DNA of 8,533 nucleotides from Chitinophaga pinensis (GCA_945890595.1 CAMDCQ010000096.1:1-8533); one strand, 5' to 3'; counted from the stretch's first letter, positions 1 to 6,983 are shown. Program-made: numbers and translations. The notes: generated by a model not told the origin, from the letters alone.

Positions 1-66
1 TTGGTGCTTGATCGAAGTACGTTTCACCTGTCTTACACCCCTAAGAATCCGTATCGGTTATATCCT

Positions 67-74
67 TACTTTTG
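67..74 (+). promoter_or_regulatory. Possible Bacteroidota -7 promoter box upstream of the endonuclease gene
   Basis: The eight bases TACTTTTG match the Bacteroidota primary sigma factor -7 consensus TAnnTTTG exactly. They end only four bases before the ATG at 79, so a transcript from this box would start at or very near the start codon and be almost leaderless. I could not find a TTG/TTTG -33 element at the usual distance upstream (roughly 44-50), which weakens the call. The rest of 1-78 shows no recognisable gene or other signal. Confidence 0.3.
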
Positions 75-78
75 TCCC

Positions 79-1635
79 ATGCGTAATCTCGTTTACTTAT
101 TTATTTTTTGGATCTCTTTTGCACAAGCACAAGTTACTCTTTCAAGTGCTAAACTCGATTTTGGAGATGTACTTACCACCACAGAAAAAGAACTAGCGGT
201 AGATATTACCAACAGTACGTCTGCTGATTTAGGAATAGACCAAGTGAAACTGTATGGGGTAGATTATTCATATACCTTAAGTAATGCTACCCTAGCACCT
301 GCAGGCAGTCAAAAACTAAGAGTTACCTTCAAGCCAAGACATAATGTGGTGTATAATGGCGAAGTGATACTGGTGCTAAGCGATGGCTCACAACATAGAG
401 TAGATATCGTTGGTAATGGCAGATATGCTGGGACCTACTACGATGCTACCTTTAATAAAAGCCATCAAGATCTTAAAAACGCTCTAAAAACAACTCTTGC
501 AGCGGGATATACCAACCTAGGTTATAACGGTGCTCGCGATAAAATGTACGGGGAGATAGATAACGTAAATGGTAAAGTTACCTGTATTTATACAGGTCGT
601 GTTGCCACGTTTAGCACAAGAGCTGATGCCACCAGCAATAGCTTTAATTGTGAACATACCTGGCCGCAAAGTTTATTTAACTCCGCAGAGCCTGAAAAAG
701 CAGACATCCATCATTTGTTTCCAACGGACGATAATGCCAATAGCAAACGAGCAAACTATGCGTTTGGTAAGGTAAGCAACGCAAGCTGGACAGAAGGTGG
801 AAGTAAATTGGGAGGCAGCGTATTTGAGCCTAGAGATGAACAAAAAGGGGCTACTGCAAGAGCAATGCTTTACTTCTGTATCCGGTATCAAGATTACAGT
901 AACTTTATAGATTCGCAAGAGGAATTGTTGAAACAATGGCACAGGGATTATGCTCCCAACACGCAAGAAGTAGCACGTAATGAAAGTATTTACAAGTATC
1001 AAAAAAACCGTAATCCCTTTGTAGATCATCCTGAATTTATGGAGCGTATAAATGTAATAGGTGGAACAGATACAAAACCAGTGTTAAAATTTGCTAATCT
1101 TGTTCAAAGTACGATTAACTATACAAACGTTACACCAAGCGATCAGCGTGTTATTTACGTAATGAATGTAGGTAATCAAGATTGGTCTTCCATCGTTGGG
1201 GCTTCGTCAGCCGGCGGAAAAGTAACCGTTATAAGCACCAGCAATGGAGCTGCAGTAGGTGAGCCTGTGGCCATAACCATAGGTTTTTCAGAGACTACTG
1301 AAGGGACTTATAAAGATGTGGTGACGTTGGATTTACAAAATCAAGTTGGCTCTTCGTATGATTTTATAATCACCTATTCCATAGGAAAGGTGAGTCTAAA
1401 GGATAAGCAAATAAACAAAGTCGCCATTGTATACAATCCTCTAAATCAATTTATATCGTTGTCGAATGTACCGCAAGGAGCAAATCAACTCGAAGTATAT
1501 GATGGTGCTGGTCAATTGGTCTTATTAAGTTCAACCTTCACCGATATTCCATTCGTTGGGCACGCAGGAGGTGTTTACTTCGTTGCTATAAAAACCGAAA
1601 AAGAGGTCATTACCTCCAAGTTTTTGGTTTATTAG
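79..1635 (+). CDS. Secreted endonuclease I family nuclease with T9SS sorting domain
   Basis: This is a predicted extracellular or cell-surface DNase/RNase of the endonuclease I (EndA/NucM-like) family, 518 residues from the ATG at 79. That start is chosen because it gives a clean signal peptide (MRNLVYLFIFWISFAQA, then Q18); the frame stays open upstream to base 1, but those residues do not look like a signal sequence. Residues about 20-112 form an Ig-like domain of the choice-of-anchor D/ASPM-type. The nuclease domain spans about 119-325, with the hallmark CEHTWPQS (about 191-198) and KADIHHLFPTDDNANSKR (about 207-224). The histidines and asparagines there correspond to the metal-binding, catalytic region of the family. 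A second beta-rich segment (about 330-437) follows. The last 72 residues resemble a type A T9SS C-terminal domain: an IVYNPLNQ motif (compare YPNP), then GGVYFVAI and a terminal KFLVY. In the usual KGD-x-AR motif the D is replaced by A (KGATAR). Likely role, by inference: nutrient or phosphate scavenging from nucleic acid, or degradation of extracellular DNA. Confidence 0.9.
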   Translation: MRNLVYLFIFWISFAQAQVTLSSAKLDFGDVLTTTEKELAVDITNSTSADLGIDQVKLYGVDYSYTLSNATLAPAGSQKLRVTFKPRHNVVYNGEVILVLSDGSQHRVDIVGNGRYAGTYYDATFNKSHQDLKNALKTTLAAGYTNLGYNGARDKMYGEIDNVNGKVTCIYTGRVATFSTRADATSNSFNCEHTWPQSLFNSAEPEKADIHHLFPTDDNANSKRANYAFGKVSNASWTEGGSKLGGSVFEPRDEQKGATARAMLYFCIRYQDYSNFIDSQEELLKQWHRDYAPNTQEVARNESIYKYQKNRNPFVDHPEFMERINVIGGTDTKPVLKFANLVQSTINYTNVTPSDQRVIYVMNVGNQDWSSIVGASSAGGKVTVISTSNGAAVGEPVAITIGFSETTEGTYKDVVTLDLQNQVGSSYDFIITYSIGKVSLKDKQINKVAIVYNPLNQFISLSNVPQGANQLEVYDGAGQLVLLSSTFTDIPFVGHAGGVYFVAIKTEKEVITSKFLVY

Positions 1636-1665
1636 TATAACAAACCGAAGTAATCATTTCAAAGC

Positions 1666-3459
1666 ATGAATTTTTTTAAAGTTGTTTTAGCATCAGCTAT
1701 TGGCTACATAATAGCCGGCATTATTCTTTTAACCTTACTTATCGTAACAATAATTGGCATTGCCAGTAGTAGCTCAGAGCAAGAGGAGTTGCCAAGTGAT
1801 GCAGTGCTCACGCTGAAGCTCAATTATCCTATGGTGGATAGAGTTCAAGATGGTAATCCTTTGGCCACTTTAGCGCTTTTAAATCCTAATGAGCAATCTC
1901 CTTTAGGTTTAAATGATATATTAAGCAGCATTGAAAAAGCCAAAACAGATAATAACATAAAGGGAATTATTCTGGACTTAACCACCTTTCAGGCTGGCTA
2001 TGCTAAACTGACGGAAGTTAGAAATAAGCTAGAAGAATTTAAAGCCACGGGCAAGTTTATCTACGCTTACGCAGATTACTATTACTTTCCTACTTATTTC
2101 ATGGCGAGTGTGGCCGACAGCGTCTTTGTAAATCCTGAGGGTGAAATGGCTTTCAACGGCATGGTGGCTCAAGTTACTTTTTTTGCTGGTGCTTTAGAAA
2201 AATTAGGTGTCAATATGCAAGTAGTGCGAGCGGGTAAGTTTAAAGGTGCCGTGGAAGCATACACACGAAATAACTTAAGCCCGGAGAACAAGGAGCAAAT
2301 AGAAATTTATATCAATTCTGTTTTTAACGAAACCTTGGCTAAGATTTCAAAGTCACGAAAAATAGATGTTGCCAAATTAAAAGCAGATGCAGATGAATTG
2401 AAAATGAAATCGGTGAATGATTTTAAATCAAACGGTTACATTGATGCAGTTGCCTACAGAGATCAGTTTTACAGTGCTATGAAAAAGCGTATGGGAGTGA
2501 AAGACGACCATAAAGTGCCACTTATCTCCGAACAAAAATATGCAAAGTCATTAGAAGATGTAGGCAGCGGAAGCGATAGAATTGCGGTAGTATATGCATC
2601 GGGTGATATTATTGGCGGTAAAGGTGACGGTACTCAAATTGCTGCGGATGACTTAGCAGAAACCCTAAAAAATGTTCGCCTTGACAAGAAAGTTAAAGCG
2701 GTGGTCCTTCGAATTGATAGTAGAGGGGGCAGTTCACTAGCTTCGGATATTATCTGGCGAGAAGCTAAGTTGCTTTCAGCGGCTAAACCATTAATCGTAA
2801 GTATGAGCGATGTTGCTGCTAGTGGTGGGTATTACATAGCCACGCCTGCGAGTAAAATTGTGGCAGAGCCTACTACTATCACAGGATCTATTGGTGTATT
2901 TGGCCTGATTCCCAATGCGCAGAAATTACTGAACGATAAATTAGGTATTGAGTTTGAATATGTGGGCACTGGCAAACATTCTGATATTGGAAGAATAGAC
3001 AGAGATATGACGCTTGAAGAGAGAGAGTACATTGAATCTATTATCGATAAAATTTATGATACTTTCCTTTCAAGAGTTGCCGAAGGGCGCAAGATGACGA
3101 AAGAACAAGTGCATGAAGTAGCACAAGGTCGTGTATGGACCGGTGTGATGGCCAAAGAAGTTGGATTAGTGGATGAGCTTGGTGGTCTTGAGAAAGCCAT
3201 CGAAATTGCCGCCAAAGAAGCAAATCTTACCGAATACAAACTTAAGGAATATCCTAAAGTTCAAGATCAGTTAGAGCTTATTGTCAACAAAATGAGTGGG
3301 AATACTTCATTTCAATCCAAAGTAAAAGAAATGGCTAAATATACCGGTTTTGAGAGCTATGCTCATTATTTGACGGAGTTTGAAAAATTGGGAACTAAGC
3401 ACAGTGTGCAAGCTATTATGCCGTTCGATATTTCGGTAAAAAATTATTCGCTCCACTAA
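1666..3459 (+). CDS. sppA: Signal peptide peptidase SppA, long (67K) type
   Basis: This is an inner-membrane serine protease of peptidase family S49 that degrades signal peptides left in the membrane after secretion. Its 597 residues match the long two-domain form. An N-terminal membrane anchor spans about residues 7-33, followed by a tandem of two S49 domains (about 45-270 and 300-535). Both parts of the Ser-Lys dyad are visible. K193, in GKFKGAVEAY, aligns with the E. coli catalytic lysine in the first domain. S386, in SDVAASGGYY, aligns with the catalytic serine in the second. The downstream TITGSIGVFG block is also typical. One oddity is DSRGGS at 351-356, where the family normally has SPGGS. 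It starts 30 bases after the nuclease stop, so co-transcription is possible but not required. It is followed by a 178-base gap, so it is probably not in the next operon. Confidence 0.97.
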   Translation: MNFFKVVLASAIGYIIAGIILLTLLIVTIIGIASSSSEQEELPSDAVLTLKLNYPMVDRVQDGNPLATLALLNPNEQSPLGLNDILSSIEKAKTDNNIKGIILDLTTFQAGYAKLTEVRNKLEEFKATGKFIYAYADYYYFPTYFMASVADSVFVNPEGEMAFNGMVAQVTFFAGALEKLGVNMQVVRAGKFKGAVEAYTRNNLSPENKEQIEIYINSVFNETLAKISKSRKIDVAKLKADADELKMKSVNDFKSNGYIDAVAYRDQFYSAMKKRMGVKDDHKVPLISEQKYAKSLEDVGSGSDRIAVVYASGDIIGGKGDGTQIAADDLAETLKNVRLDKKVKAVVLRIDSRGGSSLASDIIWREAKLLSAAKPLIVSMSDVAASGGYYIATPASKIVAEPTTITGSIGVFGLIPNAQKLLNDKLGIEFEYVGTGKHSDIGRIDRDMTLEEREYIESIIDKIYDTFLSRVAEGRKMTKEQVHEVAQGRVWTGVMAKEVGLVDELGGLEKAIEIAAKEANLTEYKLKEYPKVQDQLELIVNKMSGNTSFQSKVKEMAKYTGFESYAHYLTEFEKLGTKHSVQAIMPFDISVKNYSLH

Positions 3460-3533
3460 GTGCTTTTTATCCTTAACGAAAGGATTACGATACTTTAGGT
3501 TAAAGCCTTTAGCTCAAAAACAGCGCTTCTAAC

Positions 3534-3553
3534 GCAATGTAGGATTTCATTGC
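3534..3553 (+). repeat. Weak hairpin in the sppA-activator gap
   Basis: GCAATG (3534-3539) and CATTGC (3548-3553) form a 6-bp stem with an 8-base loop. No T-run follows, so this is not a convincing intrinsic terminator. A second small hairpin, ATCCTT/AAGGAT (3469-3474 and 3480-3485), also lacks a T-run. Either may only help to end or stabilise the sppA transcript. Otherwise the gap 3460-3593 shows nothing I can identify. Confidence 0.25.
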
Positions 3554-3593
3554 ATTGTGTTTATACCCATAGACGAATAATTTAATCGAAAAG

Positions 3594-3629
3594 TCTGCCA
3601 CATTGTGGAAAAATCTGCCATTTTTGCAG
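3594..3629 (+). promoter_or_regulatory. Repeat cluster upstream of the sigma-54 activator gene
   Basis: Three overlapping patterns sit here. TCTGCCA occurs twice as a direct repeat (3594-3600 and 3614-3620), exactly 20 bases apart, or about two helical turns. CCACATTGTGG (3598-3608) is an inverted repeat with a one-base centre. CTGC and GCAG flank the core in CTGCCATTTTTGCAG (3615-3629). The core TGCCATTTTTG matches TGTCATTTTTG, found on the minus strand upstream of groES. CATTTTTG (3619-3626) also differs at one base from the Bacteroidota -7 box TAnnTTTG, and would place the transcript start a few bases before the ATG at 3638. I read this as the promoter with an overlapping operator; no binding protein is known from the sequence. 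Confidence 0.5.
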
Positions 3630-3637
3630 TTCGATTC

Positions 3638-4900
3638 ATGGATTTACAACAAGTAAAACAACGATTTGGTATCATAGGAAACTCACCTAAGCTGCATTAT
3701 GCCTTACAAACAGCTATGCGCGTTGCTCCAACGGAGCTCACGGTGTATATTCAAGGTGAGAGTGGGAGTGGAAAGGAGTCTTTTTCTAAAATAATACATC
3801 AATTAAGTCCTCGAAAACATGGTCCATTTATAGCCATCAATTGCGGTGCATTGCCAGAAGGTACAATTAATTCTGAACTTTTTGGTCATGATAAAGGAGC
3901 GTTTACCGGTGCGATGGATACCAGAAAAGGGTATTTTGAAAGTGTAAACGGCGGAACATTATTTCTAGATGAAGTAGGAGAACTACCGTTAGAAACGCAA
4001 AGTAGATTACTACGTGTTTTAGAAAACGGAGAGTATATTAGGGTAGGTAGCAGTAAGGTAATGAAAACGGATGTCCGCATTATCACGGCTACCAATAAAG
4101 ACTTAATTGGAGAGGTGGAAAAAGGAAAATTCAGGGAAGATCTTTATTACAGGCTTTCTACACTTCCAATTGCAGTTCCGCCGTTACGCGACAGGCCTGG
4201 AGATGTGGTCCTGCTATTTCAAAAATTTGCATTTGACGCAACCGAAAGATACCGAAGTGAACCCTTAGAAATTACCCTAGACGGCGAGCAAGTGCTTATG
4301 AATTATCGTTGGCCAGGGAATATTCGTCAAATTAAAAATATCGCCGAACAAATCTCAGTATTAGAGCAAGGTCATCCCATAGATGCAACTACTATTTTAA
4401 AGTACTTGCCTGCCAGAGCAGATAATAATTTGCCTGCATTGTATAGAGAAAGGTCCGAACATTCAGATGTCTCTGAGAGAGATATATTTTACAAAGTATT
4501 AATAGATCTTAAAAAAGATGTGTCAGAGCTTCGAAAAGTAGTATTTGGTATGGTAGACAATAACCAATCAAATGACGATTTTAGAGATAACTCTAACTCT
4601 TCTGTGACCCGCGTTCTAGGACAAGAAGGCAATCAATTAGAAAAAACGACTTATTCCAACAGTTCGTATCCCACGGTAAATTCGAATGTGCGTAACGAGG
4701 ACTTGGATGAGCATTTCGTTATCGATGACCGCGATACGGTTGGTGAAAATGAAGTTCTTTCCTTAGAAGCAAAAGAAGAGGAACTAATTAGAAAAGCATT
4801 GCTCAAAAACAGTGGTCGTCGTAAAAAAGCAGCACAAGAACTGGGTATTTCTGAACGAACATTGTACCGTAAAATAAAGCAATATGAAATCGATAATTAA
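3638..4900 (+). CDS. Sigma-54-type transcriptional activator (AAA+ / Fis HTH) without a sensory domain
   Basis: This 420-residue protein belongs to the NtrC-like bacterial enhancer-binding family, whose members hydrolyse ATP to open promoters held by sigma-54 RNA polymerase. The AAA+ domain begins almost at once. Walker A is GESGSGKE (40-47, with K46). The sigma-54-contacting loop GAFTGA (87-92) is intact. Walker B is TLFLDE (107-112). The arginine-finger region is FREDLYYRLSTLP (about 165-177), and sensor II lies in WPGNIRQIKN (225-234). A polar linker of about 110 residues follows, with a possible short coiled coil (DIFYKVLIDLKKDVSELRK, about 282-300). The C-terminal Fis-type helix-turn-helix is about 379-416 (GRRKKAAQELGISERTLYRK). 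There is no receiver, GAF or PAS domain, so control must come from expression level or a partner. The ATG at 3638 is preferred over a GTG at 3605, because the family begins near MDLQQVKQRFGIIG and the upstream bases form a regulatory cluster. It is first in an operon with lptE, the TPR gene and secG. Confidence 0.95.
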   Translation: MDLQQVKQRFGIIGNSPKLHYALQTAMRVAPTELTVYIQGESGSGKESFSKIIHQLSPRKHGPFIAINCGALPEGTINSELFGHDKGAFTGAMDTRKGYFESVNGGTLFLDEVGELPLETQSRLLRVLENGEYIRVGSSKVMKTDVRIITATNKDLIGEVEKGKFREDLYYRLSTLPIAVPPLRDRPGDVVLLFQKFAFDATERYRSEPLEITLDGEQVLMNYRWPGNIRQIKNIAEQISVLEQGHPIDATTILKYLPARADNNLPALYRERSEHSDVSERDIFYKVLIDLKKDVSELRKVVFGMVDNNQSNDDFRDNSNSSVTRVLGQEGNQLEKTTYSNSSYPTVNSNVRNEDLDEHFVIDDRDTVGENEVLSLEAKEEELIRKALLKNSGRRKKAAQELGISERTLYRKIKQYEIDN

Positions 4901-5393
4901 GATGTCTTCCTTTGTAATTGCATCAATGATGCTCTTCAATTCATGTGGGTTTTATGGCTTTAGTGGTACGTCTATTGATCCGAAGGTAAAAACATTTTCT
5001 GTTTCCTTCTTTGAGAATAAGGCTCCCATCGTTTCACCATTACTAAGTCAAACAATCACAGAAAAGTTAAAGCAAAAGTTTATTTCCGAAACGAGCTTAA
5101 GCATTACGGAAAATGAGGGGGATTTTAAGTTTACCGGGTACATAACTAGTTTTACAGTAGCACCTATCTCAGCACAAAGTACAGATAATGCTTCGCTCAA
5201 TAGATTAACGATTACGGTTAATGTAAAGTTAGTTAGTGATAAAGATCCCAAGAGCGCTTTTGAACAGACCTTTACTAATTTTCAGGACTTTGATGCTGCA
5301 AAAGATTTTAGTCAAGTAGAAACCGAACTGGTTAATGAAATTTCGGATATGCTCATTCAAACAATTTTTAATAAAGCTGCAATCAATTGGTGA
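4884..5393 (+). CDS. lptE: LPS-assembly outer-membrane lipoprotein LptE
   Basis: LptE forms a plug-and-barrel complex with LptD that inserts lipopolysaccharide into the outer leaflet of the outer membrane. The protein has 169 residues. Its lipoprotein signal peptide (MKSIIKMSSFVIASMMLFNS) ends at the lipid-attachment cysteine C21. No acidic residues follow the cysteine, so it lacks the surface-export signal of Bacteroidota lipoproteins, as expected for a periplasm-facing protein. The body carries blocks I associate with Bacteroidota LptE: CGFYGFSGTSI, KTFSVSFFENKAP, LNRLTITVNVK, FEQTF, DFDAAKDFSQVE and the terminal FNKAAINW. The start at 4884 overlaps the activator gene by 17 bases, which implies translational coupling. 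An in-frame ATG at 4902 lies just after that gene's stop but would lose the positive N-terminal lysines of the signal peptide. Confidence 0.95.
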   Translation: MKSIIKMSSFVIASMMLFNSCGFYGFSGTSIDPKVKTFSVSFFENKAPIVSPLLSQTITEKLKQKFISETSLSITENEGDFKFTGYITSFTVAPISAQSTDNASLNRLTITVNVKLVSDKDPKSAFEQTFTNFQDFDAAKDFSQVETELVNEISDMLIQTIFNKAAINW

Positions 5394-6496
5394 GGGTATC
5401 TCTTGAAATATCATCCTATATCAAACGGCTTGATACGCTAGGGGAACAAGAAATTATTACCTTAACAGATGAGGTGAAAAATAAACCTTGGTGTTCAAGT
5501 TACCGTATGCTACTAGCACGTGCTTATGCCAACAAAAATTCATATCTCAAAAATAAAACGCTACGATTGGCTGCAACTTATTCTGGCCGGAGAGAACAGC
5601 TTTTTGAGTTGATGCACACTACATCGCTTTCAGCGGGTGTAGAGGTTGAGGTTAAGGTAGAGGAGGAGAATAATGTAGTATTTGCTCATGAAGCTGAGGT
5701 TTTAGATGCGATGGATTTATCGGTTGAGGTAGAAATTCATCTGGAAGATCTAGCAATTTCAGATTTAGTAGTTCAAGATCATTCGGTAGAAGAAGAACGA
5801 ACAGAGTTAATAGTAGGGGAAGACATTGAGATTGTACATGAGAATGAAAGCGTTTCAGGAGAGGAAATTAGTATAGCCTCAGAAATGGTTCAGGATGCAT
5901 ATGTGGAGCAGAATATAGATAACGTAACGGAAGAAGAGGAAGCATACACGGAAGATAATCACGAGACAACTATAGACTTCGATTCTATTGTAGTATATAA
6001 TCCTATAAAGGAGCTTCCTTTCCTAGAAAAACCAAAGGAGAATAACAGAGTAGAGCTCCCTTTTGATACGGTTATTTACGATCCTGAAAAAGAACTTACC
6101 AAGATTATTGAAGAGAAAGCGACGCACGAAACTAAGGAACATGATTTTTTATATTGGCTCAATAACATGGAGCAGGACGATGTGGTTAGTGCTAAACCTA
6201 AGGAAAATTTTAAATCACCGGATAAGGTTCAAGAATTATTAGATCAGTTTTTAGCAACTAAGCGCACCAGGCCTATAAAAAATTCTACTTTCTATAATGT
6301 TACCACAAAAGCTGAAGAAAGCATTCAAGACAATATGAATGTGCTAAGTGAAACATTAGTAAGCCTTTACGTGAAGCAAGGGCATCTAGACAAGGCAAAA
6401 CTAGCGTATGAGAAATTAAGTTTGCAAAATCCTACTAAATCAGCGTATTTTGCCGCCCGAATCACGGAGATAGAACAACAACAAAAAGAAATATAA
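5390..6496 (+). CDS. Acidic TPR-containing protein of unknown function
   Basis: The function is not known. The protein has 368 residues from a GTG that overlaps the lptE stop in a GTGA arrangement; a TTG one codon earlier is the alternative, and no ATG occurs until about residue 75. There is no signal peptide or membrane segment, so it is probably cytoplasmic. Residues 1-80 are helical and ordered (KRLDTLGEQEI, LLARAYANKNSYL). Residues about 84-195 are a very acidic, Glu/Val-rich, low-complexity stretch. A short motif is duplicated: FDSIVVYNPIKEL (197-209) and FDTVIYDPEKEL (225-236). Then come DFLYWLNNM (252-260), a LLDQFLATK helix, and a C-terminal TPR-like hairpin (LSETLVSLYVKQGHLDKAKLAYEKLSLQNP, about 319-348) ending in YFAARITEIE. 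The C-terminal part resembles the TPR proteins often found between lptE and secG in Bacteroidota, which suggests a scaffold role linked to the envelope or Sec genes; that role is inference. Confidence 0.85.
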   Translation: MRVSLEISSYIKRLDTLGEQEIITLTDEVKNKPWCSSYRMLLARAYANKNSYLKNKTLRLAATYSGRREQLFELMHTTSLSAGVEVEVKVEEENNVVFAHEAEVLDAMDLSVEVEIHLEDLAISDLVVQDHSVEEERTELIVGEDIEIVHENESVSGEEISIASEMVQDAYVEQNIDNVTEEEEAYTEDNHETTIDFDSIVVYNPIKELPFLEKPKENNRVELPFDTVIYDPEKELTKIIEEKATHETKEHDFLYWLNNMEQDDVVSAKPKENFKSPDKVQELLDQFLATKRTRPIKNSTFYNVTTKAEESIQDNMNVLSETLVSLYVKQGHLDKAKLAYEKLSLQNPTKSAYFAARITEIEQQQKEI

Positions 6497-6499
6497 AAT

Positions 6500-6886
6500 A
6501 TGTTTACCACATTCATCATACTAGCAAGCATTTCTGCCGTTTTATTAATCTTAGCAGTATTAATTCAAAATCCAAAAGGAGGAGGAATAGCGGCTAATTT
6601 TTCAGCAGCTAACCAAATAGCAGGTGTTAAAAAAACAAATGAATTTATTGAGAAAGCTACTTGGACATTTGCAATTGCAATGTTTGTTTTGGCTATTGGT
6701 AGTAGATTTGTTTATACTCAAACGGTAGAAGAGCAAAATGCATTTTTAGAGAGAGTGGCTGAATCAGCTACCTCGGTTTCTGAGCCTGCACCTGCTGCAG
6801 AGCTAACAGCACCTCAGGCTCCAGAAGAAGCACCTGCAAACGTAGAAACTGCACCTGAAGGTCAAGACGCAGCATTACCAGAATAA
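6500..6886 (+). CDS. secG: Preprotein translocase subunit SecG
   Basis: SecG is the small accessory subunit of the inner-membrane SecYEG channel and helps SecA-driven protein export. Its two membrane segments lie at about residues 4-22 and 53-73. Between them is the signature loop LIQNPKGGGIAANF...FIEKATW, which identifies the family. The protein has 128 residues, longer than the 75-110 common in many bacteria, because of a soluble Ala/Pro/Glu-rich tail from about residue 74 to the end; such low-complexity tails are frequent in Bacteroidota SecG. The gene starts three bases after the TPR stop and is last in the operon, just upstream of a strong terminator. Confidence 0.96.
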   Translation: MFTTFIILASISAVLLILAVLIQNPKGGGIAANFSAANQIAGVKKTNEFIEKATWTFAIAMFVLAIGSRFVYTQTVEEQNAFLERVAESATSVSEPAPAAELTAPQAPEEAPANVETAPEGQDAALPE

Positions 6887-6916
6887 TATTTATAAAGGAA
6901 TCATTCTTTAGAAGTT

Positions 6917-6948
6917 AGGCAGTATTTACAGATACTGCCTTTTTTTTT
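6917..6948 (+). terminator. Intrinsic terminator after secG
   Basis: AGGCAGTAT (6917-6925) pairs perfectly with ATACTGCCT (6932-6940), giving a 9-bp stem with a 6-base loop (TTACAG). The stem's last T continues into eight more Ts (6941-6948). This is a textbook rho-independent terminator. It separates the activator-lptE-TPR-secG operon from groESL, implying that groESL has its own promoter. The end of its T-run is also the first base of the palindrome described next. Confidence 0.92.
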
Positions 6949-6971
6949 GTCAAAAATGACACGACAAAATG
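6948..6971. promoter_or_regulatory. Palindromic operator candidate upstream of groESL
   Basis: TGTCA (6948-6952) and TGACA (6957-6961) form a perfect 5-4-5 inverted repeat around AAAA. A further half-site-like stretch, GACAAAATG (6963-6971), follows directly. Read on the minus strand, the palindrome contains TGTCATTTTTGACA, sharing the core TGYCATTTTTG with the site before the sigma-54 activator gene. It is not the CIRCE element bound by HrcA (TTAGCACTC-N9-GAGTGCTAA), which I do not find here. It is probably a transcription-factor binding site for heat-shock or general control of groESL; the factor is unknown. Confidence 0.55.
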
Positions 6972-6983
6972 TTTAACTGACTT

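Noticed and set aside
1..78. TTG at base 1 as the nuclease start
   Set aside because: The extra 26 residues are not signal-like and would bury the clean signal peptide that begins at the ATG at 79; the frame is simply open to the window edge.
673..1029. Minus-strand open frame of 118 codons
   Set aside because: It is antisense to the conserved nuclease domain and its translation resembles no family.
3469..3485. ATCCTT/AAGGAT hairpin as the sppA terminator
   Set aside because: The stem is only 6 bp and no T-run follows on either strand.
3605..3637. GTG at 3605 as the activator start
   Set aside because: It falls within the repeat/promoter cluster, and the family's N-terminus aligns with the ATG at 3638.
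4902..4904. ATG at 4902 as the lptE start
   Set aside because: It removes both lysines of the signal peptide's n-region; the start at 4884 gives a normal lipoprotein signal.
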